Shown: piece after piece, positions 8,938 to 17,250 of the stretch
Numbering within the stretch: position 1 is the first letter of the stretch
Layout of the letters: each line of letters opens with the position of its first letter
NCBI GenBank assembly: GCA_964547645.1
Contig: CAZJOM010000005.1
Span: 35,147-99,146, forward strand
DNA: 64,000 bases
Reading direction: 5' to 3'
DNA from: SZUA-430 sp964547645
GTDB lineage: Bacteria; Pseudomonadota; Alphaproteobacteria; Micropepsales; Micropepsaceae
Notes under the pieces: generated by a model
What the model was told of the DNA's origin: nothing
Databases searched by the model: none
Seen by the model: only the letters and a program-made list of their open reading frames with translations
Made by a program: the position numbers and the translations under genes

Positions 8938-10092
8938 TTACGCGATGGCGGCAAAGCCGCCCGTACGAATGCGATCTCCGCTTTCGTCGAGCGCTTGAGC
9001 GGCGGGCCGCGTTGCGGGATCCGCGGACGCCGAGAGCTTCATCGGATTGCCGGCAAGTTTGAGGGTGCCGGCGTCGGCGTCTTGCATGGTGACGACCATG
9101 TTGCGCGATAGAACGTGCTGATCCGCGAGGACTTGGGCGACGTTGTTGATGGGGCCGCAGGGGACGCCGGCGGCTTCGATCTTGGCGAGCCATTGGGCGG
9201 CGGGTTTTGTTTTGAGCGTGCGTTCGAGTTCTTCGGCCAGTGCTGCGTGGTTCGTGTTGCGCTGATCGTTGGTGGCGAAGCGCGGGTCGGTGCTCAACGC
9301 GGGTGCGCCGATGGCCTCACAGAGGCGGGCGAAGAGTTGGTTGTTGCCGGCCGCGATGATGATGGCGCTGTCGGCGGTTTGGAAGGCGGCGAACGGCGTG
9401 ATCGAGGGATGGCGCGAGCCGATGGGGCCCGGCACAGTGCCGGTCGCAACGAAGCGGGCGATCGCGTTTTCGAGCAGCGCTACTTGGCAGTCGAGCATGG
9501 CGACGTCGATCTTCTGCGCCTCGCCGGTACGTTCGCGGTGATAGAGCGCCGCGCCGATGCTTGAAAGCGCGAAGAGACCGGCGGCGATGTCGCCGATCGA
9601 CGTGCCGACGCGCGTCGGCGGGCCGCCGGGTTGACCGGTCAGGCTCATCACGCCGCCCATGCCTTGGACCACCATGTCGTAGGCGGGCTTTTCTTTGTAG
9701 GGGCCCGTGTGGCCGAAGCCAGAGATCGCGACATAGATCAATCTCGGAAAGCGCGCGTGCAGGCTGGCCCAATCGTAGCGGAGCTTCTCCATCGTACCGC
9801 CGCGGTAGTTTTCGACCAGGATGTCGGCCTCACCCAGCAGGCGCTCGAACACGGCGCGGTCGGCATCGGCTTTGAGGTCGAGCGCAATCGAGTGTTTGCC
9901 GCGGTTCAGCGACATGAAATATGCGGACTTGCCGTTTATGAAGGGGCCGATGTGGCGCGCATCGTCGCCGGTCTTCGGCGGCTCGACCTTGATGACGGTG
10001 GCGCCTTGGTCGGCCAGCATCATCGTGCAATAGGGGCCGGCGAGCACGCGGGTGAGATCGACGACCTTCAAGCCGCTATAGGGGCCGGTCAT
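8938..10092 (-). CDS. CaiB/BaiF family class III CoA-transferase
   Basis: Family III CoA-transferases move CoA between carboxylic acids without a ping-pong intermediate. This protein has 384 residues, close to the usual 380-400. Typical features are the opening GLKVVDLTRVLAGPYCTMML, the segment GDDARHIGPFINGKSAYF, ADILVENYRGGTMEKL, and KPAYDMVVQGMGGVMSLTG containing the conserved catalytic Asp. The ATG overlaps the stop of the DUF4169 gene by 4 bp, placing it last in the sspB-fumC gene run. The acyl substrate cannot be told from the sequence. Confidence 0.92.
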   Translation of the reverse strand: MTGPYSGLKVVDLTRVLAGPYCTMMLADQGATVIKVEPPKTGDDARHIGPFINGKSAYFMSLNRGKHSIALDLKADADRAVFERLLGEADILVENYRGGTMEKLRYDWASLHARFPRLIYVAISGFGHTGPYKEKPAYDMVVQGMGGVMSLTGQPGGPPTRVGTSIGDIAAGLFALSSIGAALYHRERTGEAQKIDVAMLDCQVALLENAIARFVATGTVPGPIGSRHPSITPFAAFQTADSAIIIAAGNNQLFARLCEAIGAPALSTDPRFATNDQRNTNHAALAEELERTLKTKPAAQWLAKIEAAGVPCGPINNVAQVLADQHVLSRNMVVTMQDADAGTLKLAGNPMKLSASADPATRPAAQALDESGDRIRTGGFAAIA

Positions 10093-10277
10093 TCCGGCTT
10101 CTCGTCGTCGAGACGCTTACCTTCGATTTCGGCTTCCGCCTTTTTGCGGTCGGCGTCGCCCTTTTTGCGTAGGTGCTTCGGCGTGCCGAATTGCACGCGA
10201 TTGTTCGCGGCGGTGCGTTCGGCCTCAGCCTTGGCGCGGGCTTTGCGGGCGCGATTTAGATTGACGATTTCGGCCAT
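10089..10277 (-). CDS. DUF4169 family protein
   Basis: A 62-residue, highly charged protein rich in Lys, Arg and Ala (VNLNRARKARAKAEAERTAA), matching the short DUF4169 family of Alphaproteobacteria. It has no signal peptide or membrane segment and is probably largely helical. Its ATG shares one base with the TGA stop of the RHH gene (TGATG), so the two are translationally coupled. The pair is commonly found near fumC and sspB in this class. Function is unknown; a nucleic-acid or protein-binding accessory role to the RHH protein is only a guess. Confidence 0.85.
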   Translation of the reverse strand: MAEIVNLNRARKARAKAEAERTAANNRVQFGTPKHLRKKGDADRKKAEAEIEGKRLDDEKPE

Positions 10278-10495
10278 CAGCTTTTCTTCCGGTAATGCGC
10301 CAGCACGAAGACGCGTAGCGCGCTGGACAAATTCTGACTGCGGCCGTCGCGTTTGTCGATCTCATCGACGAGTTGGGCGAGCGGGCGCTTCATTTCGGCG
10401 GCGATCTCGGTCAGCGCCTGCCAGAAATCGGCCTCCAGCGACACGCTGGTGCGGTGGCCGGAAATGGTGATCGAGCGTTTGAGTCTCACGGGCAT
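10277..10495 (-). CDS. Ribbon-helix-helix domain protein
   Basis: A 72-residue protein with the RHH_4 pattern: a beta strand with KRSITISGHRTSVSLEADFW, then two helices (ALTEIAAEMKRPLAQLVDEI and SQNLSSALRVFVLAHYRK). Ribbon-helix-helix folds normally dimerise and bind DNA through the strand. The gene is followed at once by DUF4169 (shared base) and sits in the sspB-fumC run. Whether it is a transcription factor for this operon is not shown. The ATG at 10495 is the only sensible start. Confidence 0.86.
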   Translation of the reverse strand: MPVRLKRSITISGHRTSVSLEADFWQALTEIAAEMKRPLAQLVDEIDKRDGRSQNLSSALRVFVLAHYRKKS

Positions 10496-10528
10496 TGGGG
10501 CGGCGTAGGCGTTTGCAAGTGTCGTTCT

Positions 10529-12265
10529 CTACTCCGCCGCGAGTGCCATCGGCTTGCGCTGTGGGCCGCGGATGACTTTGCCGGGGCGTGGGGTTTGGAG
10601 TTCGCCGTTGCGGAAAGTGACTTGGCCGCTCTTGATCGTGGCGACGTAGCCTTCGGCTTTCTGCAGCAGGCGCTTGCCGCCGGCGGGCAAGTCAAACGCG
10701 AGCCAGGGTTTGCCGAGTTTCAACTTGGCGAGGTCGATCACGTTGACGTCGGCGAGATAGCCCTTCGCGAGCAGGCCGCGGTCTTGCATGCCGTAGAGCA
10801 GGGCGGTGTCGCGGCACTGGCGCTTGATTGCGAGTTCGAGCGGGATCGTGCCGCGGGCGCGGTCGCGCACCCAGTGCTGCAGCAGGAATGTCGGCGAGGC
10901 GGCATCGCAGATCGTGCCGCAATGGGCGCCGCCGTCGGAGAGCGAGATCACGGCGTCGTCGCGATGCAGCAAGCTCTTCACGAAATCCAGATTGCCGTCT
11001 GCGTAGTTCAAGAGCGGCATGTAGATGAAGCCGGTGCCGTCGTCCTGCATCAAGAGGTCGTACGCGTATTCATCGCCGCTGACGCCCTTCGCGGCGGCGC
11101 GTGCCATGATCGTTTCGCTTTGGCGCGGTTCGTAGTTGAACGCGTCGTCCATTTCGTACTGCATGAACCAACCTTTGGAGACGACCATGCGCAGTTCTCG
11201 GAGGTCGCCGTCCAGGTTCGGCTCTTCCGCGATGATGCGGGCGCGGAATGCCGGGTCGCGCAGTGTCTTGAGTTGCTGATCCCACGGCTTACCTTCGATT
11301 TCAGCCCATGAGGGGCGCAGGCGGAACGGGTTCACCGTGCCGCGCCAGGCCATGATGACGCCGGTACCGCGCAGTGCGATCTGAGCGCGGATGTTTGCGC
11401 CCTTGGCGTTTTGCTCTGCCATTGACGACATTTGTTCTTGCCAGGGCAGTTCCTTGGCGATCGATTGCAGCATCGCGAAGGTCACGGGGAGCTTCGTCTC
11501 GCGGCTGAGTTCGCCCATCCATTCGAACTCGTTCCAATCGCGCTTCAGGTCCGATGCCATTTCGAACACGCCGTAGCCGACGCGGCCCATGGCGCGGCCG
11601 ATGCCGATGAGTTCTTCCTTCGTCGCGGTCGTGCCGGGGACGAGTTCGCCGTCGACGGAGCGGTGCAGGATCGTGCGCGAGGTGGAGAAGCCGAGCGCGC
11701 CGGCGCGCAGGCCTTCCTCAACGATTTGCGACATGCGGGCGATGTCGGTTTCGGTGGGTTGCTCGTTGCGCGCGCCGCGTTCGCCCATCACGTAGGCGCG
11801 CACGGCGCCGTGCGGTACGTGCGTCGCGACATCGACGGTGCGCGGGAGTCCTTCGAGCGCATCGAGGTATTCGGGGAAGCTTTCCCAATTCCACTTCATA
11901 CCTTCGGCGAGTGCGGTGCCGGGGATGTCTTCCACGCCTTCCATCAGACCGATCAGCCACTGATGGCGGTCGGGCCTCGCGGGCGCGAAGCCGACGCCGC
12001 AATTGCCCATCACGACGGTGGTGACGCCGTGCCAGCTGGAGGGCGCCATCTCATCATCCCAGGTGGCCTGGCCGTCATAGTGCGTGTGCACATCGACGAA
12101 ACCCGGGGCGACGATCATGCCCTTGGCATCGATCTCTTCGCGGCCGCGCGCGGTGACTTGGCCGACCGCGGTGATCTTGCCGCCGTCGATGGCGACGTCG
12201 CCGGTGAAAGGTGTCGAGCCTGAGCCATCGACGATGGTGCCGCCGCGGATGACGAGATCGTGCAT
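10529..12265 (-). CDS. Amidohydrolase, N-acyl-D-amino-acid deacylase family
   Basis: A 578-residue cytoplasmic metal-dependent hydrolase of the D-aminoacylase group, which removes acyl groups from N-acyl-D-amino acids. The small beta domain opens with DLVIRGGTIVDGSGSTPFTG. The TIM-barrel metal motif DVHTHYDGQATWD follows at about residues 58-70, then GVTTVVMGNCGVGFAP and, late in the protein, SLSDGGAHCGTICDA with the conserved Asp. Length is slightly above D-aminoacylase (about 480-500) and matches the large amidohydrolase branch. It lies between the VOC gene and the RHH gene with gaps of 66 and 33 bp. The exact substrate is inferred only at family level. Confidence 0.88.
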   Translation of the reverse strand: MHDLVIRGGTIVDGSGSTPFTGDVAIDGGKITAVGQVTARGREEIDAKGMIVAPGFVDVHTHYDGQATWDDEMAPSSWHGVTTVVMGNCGVGFAPARPDRHQWLIGLMEGVEDIPGTALAEGMKWNWESFPEYLDALEGLPRTVDVATHVPHGAVRAYVMGERGARNEQPTETDIARMSQIVEEGLRAGALGFSTSRTILHRSVDGELVPGTTATKEELIGIGRAMGRVGYGVFEMASDLKRDWNEFEWMGELSRETKLPVTFAMLQSIAKELPWQEQMSSMAEQNAKGANIRAQIALRGTGVIMAWRGTVNPFRLRPSWAEIEGKPWDQQLKTLRDPAFRARIIAEEPNLDGDLRELRMVVSKGWFMQYEMDDAFNYEPRQSETIMARAAAKGVSGDEYAYDLLMQDDGTGFIYMPLLNYADGNLDFVKSLLHRDDAVISLSDGGAHCGTICDAASPTFLLQHWVRDRARGTIPLELAIKRQCRDTALLYGMQDRGLLAKGYLADVNVIDLAKLKLGKPWLAFDLPAGGKRLLQKAEGYVATIKSGQVTFRNGELQTPRPGKVIRGPQRKPMALAAE

Positions 12266-12331
12266 GGGTGCGTTTCCTCAATATGTGTTTCGAGGGACGC
12301 TAGCAGAGGTCCAGCTATGTGCGAAGGGGAA

Positions 12332-12784
12332 CTAGCCAGGCGGCGTGAGCGGGCCGTCCTTGATTACCGCTAGGTTTCCCTTGCCCGGGATGAAGTTCGC
12401 TTCGATGCGAATGCCGTCGGGATCTTCAAAGAGGATCGAGTAGTAGTCAGGTGCCCACGGGCCGGTTTCAGGGGCGCGAATGATCTTGGCGCCCATCTCA
12501 ACGACCGTCTTGTGCAGAGTATCGACATCGTCGCGCGCGCGAAGGCGAAAGCAGAAGTGATGCAAGCCGATGCGCCATTGATCGAAGCCGACGTCGGCGT
12601 GCGCCGTTTCGGACTCACGGATCACGATGCCGGTGCGTCCGCCGATGCAATAGAATACACCCGGGCCGTCGTACTGGATCGTCATGCCGAATGTCTCGTG
12701 CAACAAGCGATAGTAAAATGGGCGGCTGCGCTCGACGCTGCGGACTGTCAACTGGATGTGTGCGATGCCGTTGAGGTCGATCAT
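12332..12784 (-). CDS. VOC family protein (glyoxalase/dioxygenase fold)
   Basis: A 150-residue protein with two beta-alpha-beta-beta-beta modules of the vicinal oxygen chelate fold. It begins IDLNGIAHIQLTVRSVERS, with the first metal-ligand His at IAHIQL, continues with RIGLHHFCFRLRARDD, and ends with LFEDPDGIRIEANFIP, which holds the terminal Glu ligand. The fold is used for isomerases, dioxygenases and resistance proteins; the reaction here is unknown. The ATG at 12784 was chosen because upstream sequence is fumC coding and the module starts there. It lies 13 bp after fumC, probably in the same transcript. Confidence 0.87.
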   Translation of the reverse strand: MIDLNGIAHIQLTVRSVERSRPFYYRLLHETFGMTIQYDGPGVFYCIGGRTGIVIRESETAHADVGFDQWRIGLHHFCFRLRARDDVDTLHKTVVEMGAKIIRAPETGPWAPDYYSILFEDPDGIRIEANFIPGKGNLAVIKDGPLTPPG

Positions 12785-12797
12785 TGCCCAGCCGGCT

Positions 12798-14189
12798 CTA
12801 CTTCGGCCCCAGCATATCTTCCGGCCGGACGATGCGGTCAAAGTCTTCGCCGGTTATGACGCCGAGTTTGAGAGCTTCTTCGCGCAAGGTGGTGCCGTTT
12901 TTGTGGGCGGTCTTGGCGATTTTTGCGGCGGTGTCGTAGCCGACTTTGGGGGCGAGGGCTGTGACCAGCATCAGCGAGCGGCGCATCAGTTCGTCGATGT
13001 GTTTCTTGTTCGGTTCGATGCCGGCGACGCAGTGGTCGGTGAAGCTGACCGACGCGTCGGCGATCAGGCGCAGCGAGTGCAGAACGTTGTGAATGATCAC
13101 AGGCTTGAAGACGTTGAGTTCCATGTGGCCTTGGCTGCCCGCGACGGTCACCGCCACGTTGTTGCCCATGACCTGGGTACAGGCCATGGTGAGCGCTTCG
13201 GCTTGGGTCGGGTTCACTTTACCCGGCATGATCGACGAGCCGGGCTCGTTCTCCGGCAGGATCAGTTCGCCGAGGCCGGAGCGCGGGCCTGAGCCCAAGA
13301 GGCGGATGTCGTTCGCGATCTTGAACAGCGATGCGGCCAGCGTGTTCAGCACGCCGGAGAATTCGACCATTGCGTCGTGGGCGGCGAGGGCTTCGAACTT
13401 GTTCTGCGCGGTGACGAAGGGGTAGCCGGTGATCTTCGACACTTCGTCGGCGAAGCGTTCGGCGAAGCCGGGAAGCGCGTTCAGGCCGGTGCCAACGGCG
13501 GTGCCGCCCTGAGCCAGCGGGTAGAGGCGGGGGAGCGAGGCGACGACACGTTCGATACCCAGTTCGAGTTGGCGCGCGTAGCCCGAGAATTCCTGGCCGA
13601 GCGTGATCGGCGTCGCGTCCTGCAGATGCGTGCGGCCGATCTTGATGATCGATTGGAAGTCGTGCGCCTTCGAGAGCAGCGACGCGTGCAGGCGGCGCAG
13701 GCCCGGCATCAGGCGGCGATGTATCTCCAGCACGGTTGCGATGTGCATCGCGGTCGGGAAGCTGTCGTTCGACGATTGGCCGCGGTTGACGTGATCGTTC
13801 GGGTGCACGGGCTTTTTCGAACCCATCTCGCCACCCAGCATTTCGATGGCGCGGTTCGAGATCACCTCGTTCACGTTCATATTCGTCTGCGTGCCGGAGC
13901 CGGTCTGCCAGACGACGAGAGGGAAGTGATCGTCGAGTTTGCCCGTGATCACTTCGTCGGATGCTTTCGCGATCGCGTCGGCGATCTTCGGGTCGAGGTC
14001 TTTCAGCGCGACGTTTGCGATTGCGGCTGCCTTCTTGATGACACCGAACGCGTGGATCAGCGGCAGCGGCATGCGCTCGCCGCTGATCTTGAAGTTCTCG
14101 AGCGAACGTTGCGTCTGCGCGCCCCAGTACTTGTCGTTGGGAACGGCGACGGGGCCGAAGGTGTCGGTTTCGGTGCGGGTGGCGGTCAT
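12798..14189 (-). CDS. fumC: Class II fumarate hydratase
   Basis: FumC interconverts fumarate and L-malate in the TCA cycle and is iron-independent. The 463-residue protein carries the lyase signature GSSIMPGKVNPTQ, the substrate segment GSGTQTNMNVNEV, and IGRTHLQDATPITLGQEFSGY. Length matches E. coli FumC (467). I chose ATG at 14189; a GTG at 14204 overlapping the sspB stop is possible. It lies between sspB and the VOC gene with gaps of 11 and 13 bp, a linkage seen in other Alphaproteobacteria. Confidence 0.96.
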   Translation of the reverse strand: MTATRTETDTFGPVAVPNDKYWGAQTQRSLENFKISGERMPLPLIHAFGVIKKAAAIANVALKDLDPKIADAIAKASDEVITGKLDDHFPLVVWQTGSGTQTNMNVNEVISNRAIEMLGGEMGSKKPVHPNDHVNRGQSSNDSFPTAMHIATVLEIHRRLMPGLRRLHASLLSKAHDFQSIIKIGRTHLQDATPITLGQEFSGYARQLELGIERVVASLPRLYPLAQGGTAVGTGLNALPGFAERFADEVSKITGYPFVTAQNKFEALAAHDAMVEFSGVLNTLAASLFKIANDIRLLGSGPRSGLGELILPENEPGSSIMPGKVNPTQAEALTMACTQVMGNNVAVTVAGSQGHMELNVFKPVIIHNVLHSLRLIADASVSFTDHCVAGIEPNKKHIDELMRRSLMLVTALAPKVGYDTAAKIAKTAHKNGTTLREEALKLGVITGEDFDRIVRPEDMLGPK

Positions 14190-14200
14190 GGGGGTGGGGT

Positions 14201-14701
14201 TCACTTCTTGCGGAACTTGTCGAGGCTAACGACCTCGCCCGGTTCGGGTTTCTTGGGTGGTTCGGATGGCGGCGCGGGCGGCTCGGGCTTTTGCTCTGCG
14301 ACCGCCGGTTTGGCGGGGGCGGGGAGACCGGGCTTGGCGGCCGGCATTTGGGCGCGGAAGCCGAGTTCGAATTTCTGCGACGGGTCGTCGAAGAAGAGGA
14401 CGGAGGTGAAGGGGATCACAAGCGTGGCCGGGAGCTTGTTGAAGCTGAGCGTGACCTCGAACTTGTCGTCTTCAACCCGCAGGTTCGCATATTGGTGCTG
14501 CAGGACGATCTTCATCGCCTCCGGGTATTGCTCGCGCAGAAAGTCGGGCATTTCGACGCCCGGCGCCTGGGTGGCGAAGGCGATGTTGAAGTGATGCGAA
14601 CCCATCACGCCGCCCTTGGCTGCGTGTTTGAGGGCGTCGCGCACGACACCGCGGAGCGCCTTGTCCACGAGCGCCTGATAGCCGATGAAATCTTTCGACA
14701 T
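14201..14701 (-). CDS. sspB: ClpXP protease adaptor SspB
   Basis: SspB tethers ssrA-tagged and other substrates to ClpXP. The 166-residue protein has the alphaproteobacterial form: a folded substrate-binding domain (about 1-125, starting KDFIGYQALVDKALRGVV, with SHHFNIAFAT and VTLSFNKLPATLVIPF), a proline/alanine/glutamate-rich flexible linker, and a conserved C-terminal ClpX-binding tail (GEVVSLDKFRKK). The ATG at 14701 fits the domain start. Its upstream region is shared with the divergent operator-bearing unit at 14835. The tmRNA gene that produces its substrates is also in this window, near 22 kb. Confidence 0.94.
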   Translation of the reverse strand: MSKDFIGYQALVDKALRGVVRDALKHAAKGGVMGSHHFNIAFATQAPGVEMPDFLREQYPEAMKIVLQHQYANLRVEDDKFEVTLSFNKLPATLVIPFTSVLFFDDPSQKFELGFRAQMPAAKPGLPAPAKPAVAEQKPEPPAPPSEPPKKPEPGEVVSLDKFRKK

Positions 14702-14786
14702 AGGACAGGGTTTAGCGCCGCGGTCGGTGGCTCGCAAGGCTTGGATTTGCGCCCTTTCTGTTCCCTGTGGCAGATGCCTCTTGATT

Positions 14787-14824
14787 ATATTCTATGGAAT
14801 GTTTATTTATATTCCATGGAATAT
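14787..14824. promoter_or_regulatory. Tandem palindromic operator, two 16-mers 22 bp apart
   Basis: Two 16-bp repeats lie at 14787-14802 (ATATTCTATGGAATGT) and 14809-14824 (ATATTCCATGGAATAT). The second is a perfect palindrome and the first differs from it at two positions. Their spacing of exactly 22 bp puts both on the same DNA face. The stretch is very AT-rich within GC-rich DNA. It lies just before the GGAGAG ribosome site of the gene at 14835 and between that gene and divergent sspB. The MarR-family protein encoded third in the operon is the obvious candidate ligand. Confidence 0.75.
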
Positions 14825-14834
14825 GGAGAGCGCG

Positions 14835-15614
14835 ATGAACCGCGAGCATGAGTATGGCGTTACGTTTGGGCTGACCGTGGTGCACGTCGCCTTGCTGTCG
14901 GTCGGGTTTTTGATCCTGGCGGATCAGTTTTCGTTTCCCGAGATTTTGCGGGCGAGTTCGGAGCAGCGGCTGGCGCTGTTCAGTCAGCATCAGGGCTTGA
15001 TCGTGCCCGCGTACTACATGATGGGGCTGTCGGGGCTGACGCAGATCGCGCTGGCGGTGATGTTTCATCAGAGCTTTTCACGGGGCGGGAGCACTGTTTT
15101 GGTTGCCGCGTTGGTCGCGGGTGTGTTGGCGGGCGCCTTTCAACTGATGGGTTTCATGCGTTGGCCGATCGTGGTGCCGTATCTGGCGGAGCAGATGGCA
15201 GCTGCAACAACCCCGGAGATGCGCAACGTCGTCGGACTGCTGGAGGGCCTGCTCAATCGCTATGCCGGGATGATGATCGGCGAACATCTGGGGTTCCTGG
15301 CGCAAGGGATTTGGACCTTCCTAATAGGCGTCGCGATGCTGCGCGGACCATTGTTTGCTTCGCCCTACGGTTTCATTGGCATGGTGCTCGGAATTGCGAT
15401 CGGCTTGAGTTCGCTGGAGCAGCTTGGCGGGCCGTTCGAGGCGATCGGGATGCTGTCGGCGCCGGCTTCTGCCGCGTGGCTCGGCTGGCTCTTGATGTGC
15501 GGCGTCTCGCTACTGCGCACGCGTGCCGACGGCGTGGGGCCGAAGTTCTTTTTGTTCTCGGCACTCGGCATGGTCATCGTCATGGGCGCGCTCGTGGCGC
15601 CGGCAATGGGTTAG
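14835..15614 (+). CDS. DUF4386-like integral membrane protein
   Basis: A 259-residue protein with about seven hydrophobic stretches (for example VVHVALLSVGFLILADQF, VLVAALVAGVLAGAFQLMG and IGMVLGIAIGLSSLEQL), so it is an inner-membrane protein. The pattern resembles DUF4386, a family without a known role. I chose ATG at 14835 because GGAGAG lies just upstream at 14825-14830; an in-frame ATG at 14823 falls inside the palindrome. It is first in a unit with the nitroreductase-like protein (9 bp gap) and the MarR regulator. Confidence 0.8.
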   Translation: MNREHEYGVTFGLTVVHVALLSVGFLILADQFSFPEILRASSEQRLALFSQHQGLIVPAYYMMGLSGLTQIALAVMFHQSFSRGGSTVLVAALVAGVLAGAFQLMGFMRWPIVVPYLAEQMAAATTPEMRNVVGLLEGLLNRYAGMMIGEHLGFLAQGIWTFLIGVAMLRGPLFASPYGFIGMVLGIAIGLSSLEQLGGPFEAIGMLSAPASAAWLGWLLMCGVSLLRTRADGVGPKFFLFSALGMVIVMGALVAPAMG

Positions 15615-15623
15615 GAGGTTCAC

Positions 15624-16769
15624 ATGGCTACGCGCAGGGCATTTCTTCGAGTTGCCGGGACATCTGCGGTCGTGTTGGCGGCGGGTGCGGTGGGGTTGAC
15701 GCAATGCGATCCGATGCCGGAGGCGGCGGTCGAGGCATGGAAGGGGCCGCTGCCGTCGGTGAGTGATCCGCGGGTGCGGGCGTTGTCGTTCGCGCTGCTT
15801 GCACCCAATCCGCACAACAAGCAGCCGTGGATCGTCGATCTGCGTGAGCCCGGCGCGATCACGTTCATGTGCGATCGTTCGCGGTTGCTGCCGCAGACCG
15901 ATCCATATTCGCGGCAGATCACGATCGGCTGCGGCGCGTTCTTGGAGTTGTTGCGGATGGCGGCGGCAGAGCAGGGGTTTCGTGCGGAGATCGCTGCGTT
16001 CCCGCAAGGCGACTGGCCTGAGAATGCGGTTGGCGATCAGCCGGTGTGCCGTGTGACGTTCGTGGCCGATACGGGGGTTGCGCGCGATCCTCTGTTTGCG
16101 CAGGTGCTGAAGCGGCGGACGAACCGCAATGCGTTCGACGGCACTACCGTGGCGGCACCCGATGCCGATGCCATTGGCGCGTCGCTCAACGGGTTGCCTG
16201 TGCGCTTCGGCTGGACGAGCGACGGGCGGCAGATCGCGCAGTTGGCGCAGATTGCGAAGCATGCATGGGATATCGAAGTGAAGAAAGACGCGACTTACAA
16301 GGAGAGCGTCGATGTTTTTCGTATCACCGGCGCGGAGATATCAAAACACCGCGATGGGCTTTCGATGCACGGACCGTTCTTCTGGTGGGCGAACAAGCTC
16401 GGCTTCTTCACGCGAGAGAATGCGATGGAGCAATTCGGACGCGAGCAGGCGCTGACGTTCATCGACCCGCAGCTTGCCGTGCGCGCATTTGGATGGATCG
16501 TGACGTCGACGAACGACCGGCGGGCACAGTTGGCAGCGGGCGCGGCCTATGTACGGGCGAACTTGCAGGCGACGGCGCAGGGCCTCGCGATGCAACCGCT
16601 TAGCCAGGCGTTGCAGGAGTTTCCTGAGATGCTGCCGGTGCTCGCCGAGCACAAGCGCGCGCTGGGCTTGCCGGAGAGCGACACGGTGCAGATGTTCTTC
16701 CGAATGGGGCACGCCGCGCCGGCGGAGCCTGCGCCGCGACGGCCTCTTGACGCGATCATGAGGGCGTGA
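15624..16769 (+). CDS. Tat-exported Acg-family nitroreductase-like FMN protein
   Basis: The 381-residue protein starts with a twin-arginine signal (TRRAFLRVAG, then a hydrophobic run to about residue 27), so it should be exported folded. The rest resembles the Acg branch of nitroreductases: LLAPNPHNKQPWIVDL near the start, SRQITIGCGAFLELL, and a C-terminal FMN-site-like region (MQPLSQALQEFPEM and VQMFFRMGHA). Tat export fits a cofactor-bearing enzyme. Acg proteins are thought to bind FMN, but many lack turnover. A cysteine follows the signal (LTQC), but the preceding Gln is a poor lipobox residue. A MarR gene follows 13 bp downstream. Confidence 0.85.
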   Translation: MATRRAFLRVAGTSAVVLAAGAVGLTQCDPMPEAAVEAWKGPLPSVSDPRVRALSFALLAPNPHNKQPWIVDLREPGAITFMCDRSRLLPQTDPYSRQITIGCGAFLELLRMAAAEQGFRAEIAAFPQGDWPENAVGDQPVCRVTFVADTGVARDPLFAQVLKRRTNRNAFDGTTVAAPDADAIGASLNGLPVRFGWTSDGRQIAQLAQIAKHAWDIEVKKDATYKESVDVFRITGAEISKHRDGLSMHGPFFWWANKLGFFTRENAMEQFGREQALTFIDPQLAVRAFGWIVTSTNDRRAQLAAGAAYVRANLQATAQGLAMQPLSQALQEFPEMLPVLAEHKRALGLPESDTVQMFFRMGHAAPAEPAPRRPLDAIMRA

Positions 16770-16782
16770 CGAAAACTGCGGC

Positions 16783-17247
16783 ATGGCACGTATCACCGAA
16801 TCTCAAGCCGCGTTGGGTTGGCGTATCTTCAACTGGATCGGCATCATCAATCAGCTGTCCACGGCGCGCGCGTCGCGGACGCTGGCGGAATTGAAGCTGC
16901 CGTTTCCGCAGTTCGTCATGCTCAATCACTTCAGTCACCGGCCGAATGAGCCGAAGACGGTGACGTCGGTGGCGTCTGCTTTGCAGCAACCGCAGCCGGG
17001 GATTACGAAGACGGTGCAGAAACTCGTCGCGCGCAAATTTCTGAAAGTCGACCCGGCGCCGGGCGATGCGCGCTCGAAGCTGCTCACGATCACGCCGAAG
17101 GGGCTTGAGATTCAAGCACGCGCTATCGCCGCCTTCGTGCCGCAGTTCGCGGAGGTCTATACCGGCTGGGACGAGGCCGAGATGACCGACCTATTCGCCA
17201 AGCTCGACCGGCTCAAGGTGTGGCTGGATACGAAGGGGCGGGAGTAG
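16783..17247 (+). CDS. MarR family transcriptional regulator
   Basis: A 154-residue winged-helix regulator. It opens with a dimerisation helix (ESQAALGWRIFNWIGIINQL). The recognition region is TVTSVASALQQPQPGITKTV followed by a wing with DPAPGDARSKLLTITPKG. MarR proteins bind short palindromes as dimers and usually repress their own operon until a phenolic or oxidative ligand releases them. It is the third gene behind the tandem palindrome at 14787-14824 and probably binds there. No other regulator lies in this unit. Confidence 0.9.
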   Translation: MARITESQAALGWRIFNWIGIINQLSTARASRTLAELKLPFPQFVMLNHFSHRPNEPKTVTSVASALQQPQPGITKTVQKLVARKFLKVDPAPGDARSKLLTITPKGLEIQARAIAAFVPQFAEVYTGWDEAEMTDLFAKLDRLKVWLDTKGRE

Positions 17248-17250
17248 GGC

